Origin: Stappia sp. BW2
Lineage (GTDB): Bacteria > Pseudomonadota > Alphaproteobacteria > Rhizobiales > Stappiaceae
NCBI RefSeq assembly: GCF_008107695.1
Contig: NZ_VIRG01000070.1
Location: 372,001-436,000 of the forward strand
Reading direction: 5' to 3'
DNA length: 64,000 bases
Shown here: in pieces, positions 27,960 to 36,645 of the stretch
How positions within the stretch are numbered: position 1 is the stretch's first letter
Layout of the letters: each line of letters opens with the position of its first letter
The notes under the pieces: generated by a model
Told to the model about the DNA's origin: nothing
Database searches by the model: none
Seen by the model: only the letters and a program-made list of their open reading frames with translations
Position numbers and translations under genes: made by a program

Positions 27960-28478
27960 ATGGCCTTGCCGGAACTTGTCATGATTGCCGCCGTTGCGCG
28001 AAACGGGATCATCGGGGCCGACAATGACATGCCCTGGCGGTTGTCGTCGGATCTGAAGAATTTCAAGCGCATCACACTCGGGAAACCGGTGTTCATGGGC
28101 CGCAAGACATTTCTGTCCTTTGGCGGAAAGCCCTTGCCGGGGCGTCCGAATGTGGTCGTTTCCAGAGATCCGGATTATGCCCCGGAAGGGGCGGAGGCGG
28201 TGACGTCCTTCGAAGGTGCGCTGAAGCGTGCGCAGGAACTGGCAAAAGATCTTGGTGTCGACCAGGTGGTGTGCATCGGCGGGGGGCAGCTCTATGCACA
28301 GGCAATCGGCCGCGCCGACCGCCTGGAGATCACAGAGGTGGATGCCGATCCGGCAGGCGATACCCGTTTTCCGGACATCGACCCGGCCGTCTGGCAGGAA
28401 GTTCGGCGGGAGCCGGGCGTGCGCACCGAACGCGACAGCACCGATTTCACCTTCGTTACCTATTGCCGCAAGGCGTAA
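27960..28478 (+). CDS. folA: Dihydrofolate reductase
   Basis: Reduces dihydrofolate with NADPH, regenerating the cofactor consumed by ThyA. The 172 residues show IAAVARNGIIGADNDMPWRL with the active-site DMPW, GKPVFMGRKTFLSFGGKPLPGR, and CIGGGQLYAQAI for NADPH binding. The frame reaches a TTG at 27936; I take the ATG at 27960 (MALPELVMIAAV), as the family begins close to the first beta strand, and ATG at 27981 is another option. It is separated from thyA by a five-gene cassette. Confidence 0.94.
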   Translation: MALPELVMIAAVARNGIIGADNDMPWRLSSDLKNFKRITLGKPVFMGRKTFLSFGGKPLPGRPNVVVSRDPDYAPEGAEAVTSFEGALKRAQELAKDLGVDQVVCIGGGQLYAQAIGRADRLEITEVDADPAGDTRFPDIDPAVWQEVRREPGVRTERDSTDFTFVTYCRKA

Positions 28479-28498
28479 GACACACCGGACGAGATGAC

Positions 28499-28972
28499 AT
28501 GGGCTTACCCGCCACCCAGACGGCCAGATGGTCCACTTTTCATGAACTCAGCCTCGACGAGCTTTATGAACTGCTCAGACTGCGCCAGAACGTCTTCATT
28601 CTGGAACAGGCGTCCTTTTATGCGGACATCGACGGCAAGGACCAGGCTGCCCTGCATTATCTGATGCGCGAGGGGGAGACCGGCCCGCTTCTGGGTGCAA
28701 TTCGTCTTTTTGCAGAGCCGGAAAACCTAAGCGCCCGTATCGGCAGGGTGGTCATCGCTAAAGAGGGGAGAGGCTCCGGTCTTGGCCGTCTCATGATGCA
28801 GGCCGGTATCGACAAGGCCGAAGCCATGGTTCCGGGCTGTACAATTCATCTCTCTGCACAGTCCTATTTGGAGGCCTTTTACAGGTCTCTGGGGTTTGAG
28901 TCCGTGTCCGAGGAATATATCGAGGACGGTATTCCTCATGTCGATATGATCCGTTCTGCCAAGCCGATCTGA
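28499..28972 (+). CDS. elaA: ElaA-type GNAT acetyltransferase
   Basis: A 157-residue protein with the ElaA arrangement: LYELLRLRQNVFILEQASFY, DIDGKDQAALHYL, then the acetyl-CoA loop RIGRVVIAKEGRGSGLGRLM. It presumably acetylates a small molecule or protein; the substrate is unknown. It starts 20 bases after folA and may be co-transcribed with it. The longer frame upstream runs inside folA and is not used. Confidence 0.85.
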   Translation: MGLPATQTARWSTFHELSLDELYELLRLRQNVFILEQASFYADIDGKDQAALHYLMREGETGPLLGAIRLFAEPENLSARIGRVVIAKEGRGSGLGRLMMQAGIDKAEAMVPGCTIHLSAQSYLEAFYRSLGFESVSEEYIEDGIPHVDMIRSAKPI

Positions 28973-29203
28973 CGGTGCCGTCAGGGTGTAAAGTCACGTT
29001 AGGTGCGGCCAATTGGTGCGCCAATCTTGACAGACCACCCTGCTGCCACCACCTGCGGCACGGGAACACGCAGGTTCCGGGAGGTTTAAGGCCGGTCTTT
29101 CCGTTGAAAGCGCATGGTAACCTCCCTATAACCAACGGTGAGTCAGAACGGGTGAAAATCCCTGTCCGGTACAACCTGCCGGACGACAAAGAAGGAAGTT
29201 TTG

Positions 29204-30391
29204 ATGCCTTGGAGCAATCAGTCAGGTGGCGGTGGCCCCTGGAAAGGTGGCGGAAACAATGGCGGCCCTTGGGGTAGCGGCGGTGGCGGCAACAACAATG
29301 GCCCATGGGGCGGAGGCCCCAACCGCGGCGGAAGCAATCCGCCGGATCTTGAAGAGCTTCTGAAACGTACCCAGGACCGCATGCGCAACGTCCTTCCGGG
29401 CGGTGGCGGCGGTGGGCTTGGTTTCATCGGCGGCGGGATCGTGGTCGGTGTGGCCCTCATCGTATGGCTGGCCTTCGGCTTTTATGTTGTTGACGAAGGC
29501 GAGGTCGGTGTCGAGCTGGTGTTCGGCAAGGTCGAGGACCAGACACCTCCGGGCCTGAACTACAACTGGCCCTATCCGGTTGGTGAGGTTTACACGCCCA
29601 AGGTCGAACTGCAGCGTGAAACGACAGTCGGTACCGAAGAAAGCGTCAGCAGCTCCGGCGTCGTGCGGGCACGCGATGTTCAGGAAGAAAGCCTGATGCT
29701 GACCGGTGACGAAAACATCGTCGACGTTGGCTTCAAGGTGCTGTGGCGTATCCGGAACACCAATGAAGGTATTTCCGACTACCTGTTCAATATCCAGGAT
29801 CCGCAAGCAACCGTGAAGGCCGTGGCCGAAAGCGCTATGCGTGAGGTTGTCGGCGGCTCTAAGATCGATTCCATCCTGACGGAAAATCGCGTTTCCATCC
29901 AGAATGACGTTGCCAGCCTGATGCAGAAGACGCTCGACAGCTATCAGTCGGGCATCGAGATCGGCGAAGTGCAGATGCAGCGGGTTGACCCGCCTGCGCA
30001 GGTCATTGACGCCTTCCGCGATGTGCAGGCTGCACGCGCCGATGAAGAGCGCATCAGCAACGAGGCCAAAGCCTACGCCAACCGCGTGGTGCCGGAAGCC
30101 CGTGGTGAAGCTGCACGTGTGCAGGAAGCGGCAAACGCCTACAAGGACCAGACCATTGCCGAGGCAACCGGTCAGTCCCAGCGTTTCACGAAGATCTATG
30201 AACAGTACAAGAAGGCTCCGGGCGTAACCCGCGAGCGTCTGTATCTCGAAACCCTGGAAAAAGTTTTGGGCTCGAACAACAAGATCATCATCGACAATGA
30301 TACGACAGGCTCCGGCGTATTGCCGTACCTGCCGCTGAATGACCTGAACGGGCGTCAGACCGCCCCTGCACAGCGCGCGGGAGGCAACTGA
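29204..30391 (+). CDS. hflK: HflK, SPFH-domain subunit of the FtsH regulator
   Basis: Membrane subunit of the HflKC complex that surrounds and controls the FtsH protease. The N-terminal 70 residues are glycine-, asparagine- and tryptophan-rich (PWSNQSGGGGPWKGGG). A single membrane span follows (GFIGGGIVVGVALIVWLAFG), then the SPFH domain (VVDEGEVGVELVFGKVED onward) and a helical region (ERISNEAKAYANRVVPEARG). AAGGAAG before the ATG at 29204 fixes the start; a TTG directly in front is unlikely. HflC follows two bases later. Confidence 0.95.
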   Translation: MPWSNQSGGGGPWKGGGNNGGPWGSGGGGNNNGPWGGGPNRGGSNPPDLEELLKRTQDRMRNVLPGGGGGGLGFIGGGIVVGVALIVWLAFGFYVVDEGEVGVELVFGKVEDQTPPGLNYNWPYPVGEVYTPKVELQRETTVGTEESVSSSGVVRARDVQEESLMLTGDENIVDVGFKVLWRIRNTNEGISDYLFNIQDPQATVKAVAESAMREVVGGSKIDSILTENRVSIQNDVASLMQKTLDSYQSGIEIGEVQMQRVDPPAQVIDAFRDVQAARADEERISNEAKAYANRVVPEARGEAARVQEAANAYKDQTIAEATGQSQRFTKIYEQYKKAPGVTRERLYLETLEKVLGSNNKIIIDNDTTGSGVLPYLPLNDLNGRQTAPAQRAGGN

Positions 30392-30393
30392 TC

Positions 30394-31329
30394 ATGCGTA
30401 GTGGTATTTTTGCAATCGTCCTGCTGATCGCAGCAGTCGTCGGGTATCTCTCGGTCTTCATCGTCAATCCGACCCAGCAGGCGCTTGTCCTGCGGTTCGG
30501 CAAGATCGTCGAAGAGCCGAAGAAGGACCCGGGCATTTACTTCAAGGTCCCGTTCCTGGAGAACGTCGTCTATTTCGACAAGCGTATCCTGAACCTGAAC
30601 ATGCCGCCGCTTGAGCCGATCACTTCGGACAAGAAGCGTCTGATCGTGGATGCGTTCGCGCGTTACGAGATTTCCAATCCGGTGCTCTTCTATCAGCGTG
30701 TGCAGAACATCCAGACCGCCAACCGGCGCCTGTCGACGTTCCTGCAATCCTCGCTGAGGTCCGAAGTTGGCCGCACCAGCTTCGTTGCGCTTGTGCGCGA
30801 CGACCGTACCGGTGTCATGGAAAACATCCGCCGCGATATCGATGCCAATGCCGAACAGCTCGGCATCAAGGTGATCGACGTCAAGATCCGCCGTGCGGAT
30901 CTGCCGGATGCCAACTCGCAAGCGATTTACGCCCGCATGCAGACGGAACGTCAGCAGGAAGCAACGGAAATCCGCGCACAGGGTGAAGAAGCTGCCCGCA
31001 GGATTCGGTCCCGTGCCGATCGTGACGCAACCGTTCTGGTTGCTGAAGCGCGACGGGATGCGGAAATCGAACGTGGTACGGGCGATGCTGAACGAAACAG
31101 GATTTTTGCCGAAGCATTCGGTGCGGATCCGGAGTTCTTCGCCTTCTACCGGTCCATGCAGGCGTACGAAGCCGGATTGCGCTCCGGTGACACCAGCCTG
31201 GTCCTGTCGCCTGATTCAAGCTTCTTCCGCTTCTTCAAGGACCCGTCCGGTATCTTGCCGGCTCCGGGCTCCAACGGGAACGGTAGCCAGGGCGTATCCG
31301 ACCGGAACCCGTCGCTCGCCGCACAATGA
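30394..31329 (+). CDS. hflC: HflC, SPFH-domain partner of HflK
   Basis: Second subunit of the HflKC complex, 311 residues: N-terminal span (FAIVLLIAAVVGYLSVFIV), SPFH domain (NPTQQALVLRFGKIVEEP), helical region (RQQEATEIRAQGEEAARRIR) and the conserved FFAFYRSMQAYE before the tail. It is translationally linked to hflK (2-base gap) and to the DUF2065 gene (stop and start overlap in ATGA). Confidence 0.95.
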   Translation: MRSGIFAIVLLIAAVVGYLSVFIVNPTQQALVLRFGKIVEEPKKDPGIYFKVPFLENVVYFDKRILNLNMPPLEPITSDKKRLIVDAFARYEISNPVLFYQRVQNIQTANRRLSTFLQSSLRSEVGRTSFVALVRDDRTGVMENIRRDIDANAEQLGIKVIDVKIRRADLPDANSQAIYARMQTERQQEATEIRAQGEEAARRIRSRADRDATVLVAEARRDAEIERGTGDAERNRIFAEAFGADPEFFAFYRSMQAYEAGLRSGDTSLVLSPDSSFFRFFKDPSGILPAPGSNGNGSQGVSDRNPSLAAQ

Positions 31330-31511
31330 GCGATCTGGGAACGGCGCTTGCCCTGGTGCTGGTGCTTGAAGGTATTCTCTACGCGCTTGTGCCCGGTGGC
31401 ATGAAGTCCATGATGCGCAGCGCGCTGGAGACACCGGACCAGACCTTGCGGGTCACGGGCCTTATCGTGGCGATTATCGGCGTATTTCTTGTGTGGATCA
31501 TTCGCGGATAA
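31326..31511 (+). CDS. DUF2065 family small membrane protein
   Basis: A 61-residue protein with two predicted membrane helices (LGTALALVLVLEGILYALVP and VTGLIVAIIGVFLVWIIRG) and the DUF2065 pattern around GGMKSMMR. It overlaps the hflC stop by four bases. Homologues sit next to hflC in many proteobacteria, which suggests a role with the FtsH/HflKC complex; this is not established. Confidence 0.85.
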   Translation: MSDLGTALALVLVLEGILYALVPGGMKSMMRSALETPDQTLRVTGLIVAIIGVFLVWIIRG

Positions 31512-31522
31512 CGAAAAGTTTT

Positions 31523-31556
31523 CGGGCGGGAGGCGCAAAATCTTCCCGCCCGTTCT
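31523..31556 (+). terminator. Possible terminator or attenuating hairpin between DUF2065 and degP
   Basis: Stem GGGCGGGA...TTCCCGCCC with an eleven-base loop, followed by GTTCTATATT. The T run is weak, so it may only reduce read-through into degP. Confidence 0.5.
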
Positions 31557-31642
31557 ATATTCTGAACCATGGACTTGAATAAACCCGTCGACTGTCAGCG
31601 CTCTGACTGCAGTCCAAACGTCCGGGATGAGGAGAAAGCCCT

Positions 31643-33130
31643 ATGGCTCCACAAAGTATTCGCCGTCGGATGACCAGGATTGCCGCTGCTGCGGCTGGTA
31701 TCTTTATCGGCGGAATGGCAGCTTTTCAGCCTATCGAGGCAGCATACGCGCAAGGACCTGTGTCCGTTGCGGATCTGGCGGAAGGCCTTGGGGATGCAGT
31801 GGTGAATATTTCCACCGCTCAAACCGTTCAGGGTCACCGCTCCGTACCGATGCCGCAGGTTCCGGAAGGTTCGCCCTTCCAGGAGTTTTTTGAAGAATTC
31901 TTCAACCGTCAGAACCGGGACGACGACCAGCCACGACGTGTTCAGTCGCTCGGCTCGGGTTTTGTTATCGACGGTAAAGACGGCATCATCATCACCAACA
32001 ATCACGTGATCGAGGGTGCGGACGAAATCACCGCCAACTTCAATGATGGCACCAAGCTGAAGGCGACGCTGCTTGGCACCGACGAGAAAACCGACCTCGC
32101 AGTGCTGAAGGTGGAGCCGACCAAACCGCTCAAGGATGTCAAATTCGGCGATAGTGAAGCCATTCGCGTGGGCGACTGGGTGATGGCAATCGGCAACCCG
32201 TTCGGGCTTGGCGGCACAGTGACCGTCGGCATCGTCTCGGCGCGAAATCGCGACATCAACTCCGGTCCCTATGACAACTTCATTCAGACCGATGCATCGA
32301 TCAACCGCGGGAACTCGGGCGGACCGCTGTTCGATATGGAAGGCAACGTGATTGGCATCAACACTGCCATCATCTCGCCCTCCGGCGGTTCCATCGGCAT
32401 CGGCTTTGCGATCCCGGCCAACACTGCCATGAACGTGATCGATCAGCTGCGCAAGTTCGGCGAAACCCGCCGCGGCTGGCTGGGCGTGCGCATTCAGGAA
32501 GTCACGGACGAGATTGCGGACAGCCTGGCAATGGACAAGGCCATGGGCGCGCTGGTTGCCGGTGTGACCGATGACGGTCCGGCCGCCAAGGCGAAGATCG
32601 AGCCGGGTGACGTGATCATCAAGTTCGACGGCGAGGAAGTCGACACAATGCGCGAACTGCCACGCATGGTGGCAGAGACCGAAATCGGCAAGGAAGTTGA
32701 CGTTACCGTGCTGCGCAAGGGTGAGGAAGTCACCATCAGCGTGATCCTCGAGCAGCTTGTCGAGACCGAGGTCGCCGAAGCCAGCGCAACCGAGGAAGAA
32801 CAGCCTGCCGAAGAGCCGGTCGAAAAGAGCGAAGTGCTCGGCATGTCGCTGGCTGTTCTGGACGACGCGCTGCGCAAGCAGTTCTCCATCGACGGAGACG
32901 TCAGCGGTGTTGTGGTCACGGAAGTCAAGCCGGGCTCGTCTGCCGAAGAAAAGCGGGTGATGGCCGGCGACGTTATCAAGGAAGTCGCTCAGGAAACGGT
33001 TGAGACGCCGGAAGACGTCATGGCCGAGGTCGACAAACTGAAAAAGGACAGCCGCCGCTCGGCCCTGCTTCTGCTGGCCAATCCGACAGGCGATGTCCGC
33101 TTCGTTCCGGTGCGGATCGAGGATAACTGA
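31643..33130 (+). CDS. degP: Periplasmic Do-type serine protease (DegP/HtrA)
   Basis: ATP-independent protease and chaperone for misfolded envelope proteins. The 495 residues include a signal peptide ending near AYA-QG (residue 37). The catalytic triad is H121 (ITNNHVIEGA), D151 (TDLAVLKV) and S225 (NRGNSGGPLF). PDZ1 starts near 270 and PDZ2 near 410 (SGVVVTEVKPGSSAEEKRVM), separated by an acidic linker rich in E, A and P. GAGGAG precedes the ATG. Its position after hflKC groups two envelope quality-control systems. Naming as degP rather than degQ follows general similarity only. Confidence 0.93.
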   Translation: MAPQSIRRRMTRIAAAAAGIFIGGMAAFQPIEAAYAQGPVSVADLAEGLGDAVVNISTAQTVQGHRSVPMPQVPEGSPFQEFFEEFFNRQNRDDDQPRRVQSLGSGFVIDGKDGIIITNNHVIEGADEITANFNDGTKLKATLLGTDEKTDLAVLKVEPTKPLKDVKFGDSEAIRVGDWVMAIGNPFGLGGTVTVGIVSARNRDINSGPYDNFIQTDASINRGNSGGPLFDMEGNVIGINTAIISPSGGSIGIGFAIPANTAMNVIDQLRKFGETRRGWLGVRIQEVTDEIADSLAMDKAMGALVAGVTDDGPAAKAKIEPGDVIIKFDGEEVDTMRELPRMVAETEIGKEVDVTVLRKGEEVTISVILEQLVETEVAEASATEEEQPAEEPVEKSEVLGMSLAVLDDALRKQFSIDGDVSGVVVTEVKPGSSAEEKRVMAGDVIKEVAQETVETPEDVMAEVDKLKKDSRRSALLLLANPTGDVRFVPVRIEDN

Positions 33131-33155
33131 TCCTGCCGAACGCTGGAACGTGAAT

Positions 33156-33184
33156 AAAAAGGGCGCCGCGTGGCGCCCTTTTTT
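33156..33184 (+). terminator. Rho-independent terminator after degP
   Basis: AAAAA then stem GGGCGCC / GGCGCCC (loop GCGT) and TTTTTT, 25 bases after the degP stop. The A run also makes it usable on the minus strand. Confidence 0.93.
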
Positions 33185-33204
33185 GTCCGTGTGCGGACTT
33201 GCAC

Positions 33205-33684
33205 GCTCTTCCTTATGACGGACGGAGGACTGTATCGAACGGGCGAGAAGGGGGGGCGGAGCAAGGGGCCCATCCTTCGAGACAGCGCTCCGCGCTTCCT
33301 CAGGATGAGGTTTGTGGACTTGGGTTGTTCCCGGAGAGGAAACAAGTCACTCCGAAGCGCATTTTACCCGCTCCCAACATGCTCTTCCGTATCCTCATGA
33401 CGGACGGTGGACTGTAGCGAACTGGCGAGAAGGGGGTATTGGAGCAAGGTGCCCATCCTTCGAGACAGCGCTTCGCGCTTCCTCAGGATGAGGTTTGTGG
33501 ACTTGGGTTGTTCCCGGAGAGGAAGCAAGTCACTCCGAAGCGCATTTTACCCGCTCCCAACATGCTCTTCCGCATCCTCATGACGGACGGTGGACTGTTT
33601 CGAGCGGGCGAGAAGGGTGCATTGGAGCAAGGGGCCTATCCTTCGAGACAGCGCTTCGCGCTTCCTCAGGAAGAGGTTGAGGGG
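33205..33684. repeat. Tandem repeat, period about 182 bp, 2.6 copies
   Basis: The anchor ATGACGGACGG begins at 33215, 33397 and 33580, giving periods of 182 and 183. Each unit holds GCTCTTCC, the ATGACGG anchor, GGCGAGAAGG, one dispersed palindromic element (CCATCCTTCGAGACAGCGC to CTTCCTCAGGATGAGG), and GTTCCCGGAGAGG. Copies 1 and 2 are nearly identical over their whole length; copy 3 stops after the palindromic element. Copies also differ by a few substitutions. Confidence 0.9.
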
Positions 33685-33820
33685 AAGATCGTTGGGGGAA
33701 AGAGCGTGGGGCGTGGGTTTTTAGCGTAGATGTGGCGGCCGGAAATGCCGTGAGAAGCAGCCAGACTGGACAGCAGGCAAAACCTCTCTGAAGCTCAATT
33801 CGGGCCCCTCAACATACTCT

Positions 33821-33870
33821 CCCTCATCCTGAGGAAGGCCGCAGGCCTGTCTCGAAGGATGGGCTGCAAA
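33821..33870. repeat. Single dispersed CATCCTGAG/CTCGAAGGATG element
   Basis: Reads CCTCATCCTGAGGAAGGCC, then GCAGGCCTGTCTCGAAGGAT and GGGCT, in the opposite orientation to those in the tandem repeat just upstream. Confidence 0.85.
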
Positions 33871-33970
33871 CGCCGGACGAGGAGAGGAAGCTCCAGAGGA
33901 GCCAGGGGAGCCCGCCCGTCGTAAGAGGGGACTGCAACCGATCAGATCAGGATTGCAGTGCCCTTAACCG

Positions 33971-34861
33971 TCAGCTCAGAACGAAATCGCTCTCCGCGTA
34001 GCCTTGCAGGTAGAGCAGGGCTGTGAGGTCGCCGTGGTCGATGCGGAAGTCGGCGGCGGCGGCGACAGCCGGTTTGGCGCGGTAGGCAACGCCGGCTCCG
34101 GAGCGTTCGATCATGGCAAGGTCGTTGGCGCCATCGCCAACGGCAAGCGTGTCGGTGAAATCAAGACCGCGTTCTGCGACCAGATATTCCAGGCGTGTGC
34201 GCTTGGCTTCGCGGCCGAGAATCGGTTCACCGACCTTGCCCGACAGTTTGCCGTCTTCTTCCAGCAGCGTGTTGGCCTGGTTTTCGTCAAAGCCGATCAA
34301 TGTGGCAACTGCGGAGGTGAAATGGGTGAAGCCGCCAGAAACAAGGGCGCAGTAAGCGCCATTTGCCTTCATGGTCTGGACCAGCGTGCGGCCGCCGGGC
34401 ATCAGCTGGATGCGTTTGCTGAGCACGGTCTCGATGGCCGAGACAGGCAGTCCGGCCAGAAGGCCGACACGTTCACGCAGGGCGGGTTCAAAATCGATCT
34501 CGCCGCGCATCGCCCGTTCGGTAATCTCCGAAATGCGGTCCTTGAGGCCGAGTTCGGCCGCCAGTTCATCGATGCATTCCTGGCGGATCATGGTGGAATC
34601 CATATCCGCGATCAGCAGGTGCTTGCGGCGGCCGGTTTCCTTCTGCACAAAGACGTCGACAGGAGCTCGGCCGATGACTTCGCGCAAGATTGCGTCCGCG
34701 GCACTTGCATCGAGGCCCTCAAAGCGGATATCCGCTGCGACACCCGCAGAAAGACGTGTCGCGGTTCCGGTAACGCCGAGTGCGTCGGATGCCTGCAAGA
34801 CCAGATCCTCGTCGACTGCCGGTGCAGTAGGAGTGGACACCAAAGTGGCAACAAAAGACAT
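33971..34861 (-). CDS. serB: Phosphoserine phosphatase
   Basis: Last step of serine synthesis: dephosphorylation of phosphoserine. The 296 residues contain an N-terminal ACT-like region and a HAD phosphatase domain with the catalytic DMDST, the conserved SGGFTHF (motif II) and VGDGANDLAMI (motif IV). The frame extends 49 codons further upstream but the protein aligns from MSFVATLVSTP, and AGGGA precedes the ATG at 34861. That start codon overlaps the proposed start of the divergent miaA gene. Confidence 0.93.
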   Translation of the reverse strand: MSFVATLVSTPTAPAVDEDLVLQASDALGVTGTATRLSAGVAADIRFEGLDASAADAILREVIGRAPVDVFVQKETGRRKHLLIADMDSTMIRQECIDELAAELGLKDRISEITERAMRGEIDFEPALRERVGLLAGLPVSAIETVLSKRIQLMPGGRTLVQTMKANGAYCALVSGGFTHFTSAVATLIGFDENQANTLLEEDGKLSGKVGEPILGREAKRTRLEYLVAERGLDFTDTLAVGDGANDLAMIERSGAGVAYRAKPAVAAAADFRIDHGDLTALLYLQGYAESDFVLS

Positions 34862-35813
34862 GGACGGTTCCCTGAACGACGAAGACGATACGCCCGCGAC
34901 TGCCAGGCGCGCCATTCTGATAGCCGGGCCGACAGCCAGCGGCAAGTCCGCTTTGGCGTTGTCGCTGGCCAAAAGGCTGAATGGTGTCATCATCAACGCA
35001 GATTCCATGCAGCTCTACGAAGACTTGCGGCTGGTAAGCGCACGCCCGAGCGCTGCCGAAGAGGCTGAAGTGCCCCACCGGCTCTACGGGGTGCTGCCTG
35101 CTTCGACCGCCTTTTCGACGGGCGCCTGGCTGCGCCTGGCAGAGCAGGAACTGGGGGCTGCCTGGGCAAGTGGCCAGATGCCAATTCTCGTCGGTGGTAC
35201 GGGGCTCTATTTCAAGGGCCTGACAGAAGGCTTCGCGGAGATGCCGGATATACCACAGGAGATCCGCAACCGGGCGCGAGCCATTGCCGACGACGAGGGC
35301 GTGGAAGGGCTGAAGCAGCGGCTGATTTCCGAAGGCGATCCGGCATCCGCGGAGACACTGGCCGATCCGCAACGCCTTGCCCGTTCCCTGGAAGTGCTGC
35401 TGGCGACGGGACGCTCTCTGAAGGCCTGGCAACAGGAGGCTCAGTCGTCACCGCTTCTTGCACCGCAGGCGTGCCACAGGATCGTTCTGGCGCCACCGCG
35501 GCCCTGGCTGCACGAACGTATCGAGCAACGGGCAAGGTTGATGGTCAGCGAGGAAGGGTTGCGGGAAGTCCGGGAACTGCTTGCGAAGGACCTATCGGAA
35601 AAGTTGCCGGCCATGCGGGCAATCGGCGTGCCGGAACTCGGTGGCTATCTTGCCGGTGAGAGCGATTGTGCCGAAACGATCCACAGGCTGACTGTTGCAA
35701 CGCGTCAATACGCCAAGCGTCAGGAAACCTGGTTTCGCAACCAGATGACCGATTGGCAACGGGTTGATCCTTCAAACCGAATCGAGATGGAAGCCCTTCT
35801 GCGAACGAATTGA
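34860..35813 (+). CDS. miaA: tRNA dimethylallyltransferase
   Basis: Adds a dimethylallyl group to A37 of tRNAs that read UNN codons. The 317 residues include the P-loop GPTASGKSALAL, the conserved NADSMQLYEDL, and GGTGLYFKGLTEG. The C-terminal region keeps AIGVPELGGYLAG and TRQYAKRQETWFRNQ, the tRNA-binding helix. The ATG at 34860 (MDGSLNDEDD) shares the sequence CATG with the serB start; an upstream in-frame GTG near 34833 with TAGGA in front would overlap serB further and cannot be excluded. Confidence 0.92.
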   Translation: MDGSLNDEDDTPATARRAILIAGPTASGKSALALSLAKRLNGVIINADSMQLYEDLRLVSARPSAAEEAEVPHRLYGVLPASTAFSTGAWLRLAEQELGAAWASGQMPILVGGTGLYFKGLTEGFAEMPDIPQEIRNRARAIADDEGVEGLKQRLISEGDPASAETLADPQRLARSLEVLLATGRSLKAWQQEAQSSPLLAPQACHRIVLAPPRPWLHERIEQRARLMVSEEGLREVRELLAKDLSEKLPAMRAIGVPELGGYLAGESDCAETIHRLTVATRQYAKRQETWFRNQMTDWQRVDPSNRIEMEALLRTN

Positions 35814-36023
35814 CGGTTCATAGTCAACTTCTGATGTGTGCGGTGCAGCAGTGGGTTGAGCGTAACTTGTTGGTATTGCGAATGTATTTTTTCCAAAATC
35901 CACCTTATACTTTGGTCTGCCATGGCATTGGCACAATTCAGGGTTACAAGGCGCTCATGCTTTCAGTAGCGGGATTTACTGCTACGCGCACAGCCTGACA
36001 AAATCCTAGACCGGGAGGACACG

Positions 36024-36563
36024 GTGCAGACGATCATACTCGAATGCGGTTTAGTAAGGCTCGTTCCCTTCACGCCAACCGATATTGATCTCGTCAAGGA
36101 TCTCCACTCTGACCTTTATGGTAACCGGTGCACGGAATATTCCACCAACTGCACCGTTGTTGATGCAGCAGAACTGGTGAGGTCTGCCCAGCAGACTCAG
36201 GATGATCTTGGGTTTGCCAAATGGAAGGCGGTCGCTTCAGATGGTGCGTTTCTCGGCTGGGCCGGGTTTACGCCGGTCAGCGAAACTTCCGAGATCAGTC
36301 TGAACTATTGCCTGCGTCTCGATTTGCTGGACGAGGATCCGGATCTTCCCAAGCGTCTTTGCGCCGCGCTGACGGACTGGTTCTTCGAAAACACCTATTT
36401 TTCCCATCTGGTCGCGGTGGTGCGCACTGATAACCGGAAAATGCGCGAAGTGGTCAAGAGCAATGGGTTCAATCACCGCGAAAGCAAAGTGATCGAAGGC
36501 ATGCAGGCGGATGTGTTTCAACTGCTGAGCCCGTCCATGCAGTCCTATCTGATGAGCGCTTAG
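36024..36563 (+). CDS. GNAT acetyltransferase, RimJ/RimL-like (first of a pair)
   Basis: A 179-residue acetyltransferase with the RimJ/RimL start (LECGLVRLVPFTPTDIDLVK) and the sequence FSHLVAVVRTDNRKMREVVKSNGF, typical of the end of this domain. The acetyl-CoA loop normally reading GxGxA/G is not obvious here (LDLLDEDPDLPKRLCAAL), so activity is uncertain. GTG at 36024 is preceded by GGGAGG. It is followed by a terminator and by a related acetyltransferase gene. Confidence 0.75.
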   Translation: MQTIILECGLVRLVPFTPTDIDLVKDLHSDLYGNRCTEYSTNCTVVDAAELVRSAQQTQDDLGFAKWKAVASDGAFLGWAGFTPVSETSEISLNYCLRLDLLDEDPDLPKRLCAALTDWFFENTYFSHLVAVVRTDNRKMREVVKSNGFNHRESKVIEGMQADVFQLLSPSMQSYLMSA

Positions 36564-36602
36564 GGCTTTTCCAGGGTTTGACCGACATCGGAAAATTTGG
36601 GT

Positions 36603-36628
36603 GGACCGTGTATTTCACGGTCCTTTTT
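36603..36628 (+). terminator. Rho-independent terminator between the two GNAT genes
   Basis: Stem GGACCGTG / CACGGTCC with loop TATTT, followed by TTTTT. It ends 17 bases before the start of the second GNAT gene. Confidence 0.85.
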
Positions 36629-36645
36629 GTTGAAAGAATTCCGTT

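Larger units (their letters stand above)
33131..33970. other. Gene-free 0.84-kb region between degP and serB
   Basis: I find no convincing gene. The region holds the degP terminator, a 182-bp tandem repeat (33205-33684) and a single dispersed element (33821-33870). The short open frames here repeat the same peptide (for example GLFPERKQVTPKRILP) because they translate the tandem repeat. Confidence 0.7.

Noticed and set aside
33205..33684. Possible CRISPR array
   Set aside because: The period is 182 bases with whole-unit identity; there are no short repeats separated by unique spacers and no cas genes.
33170..33729. Three short proteins with a shared GLFPERKQVTPKRILP-like segment
   Set aside because: The shared segment arises from translating the 182-bp tandem repeat and has no independent support.
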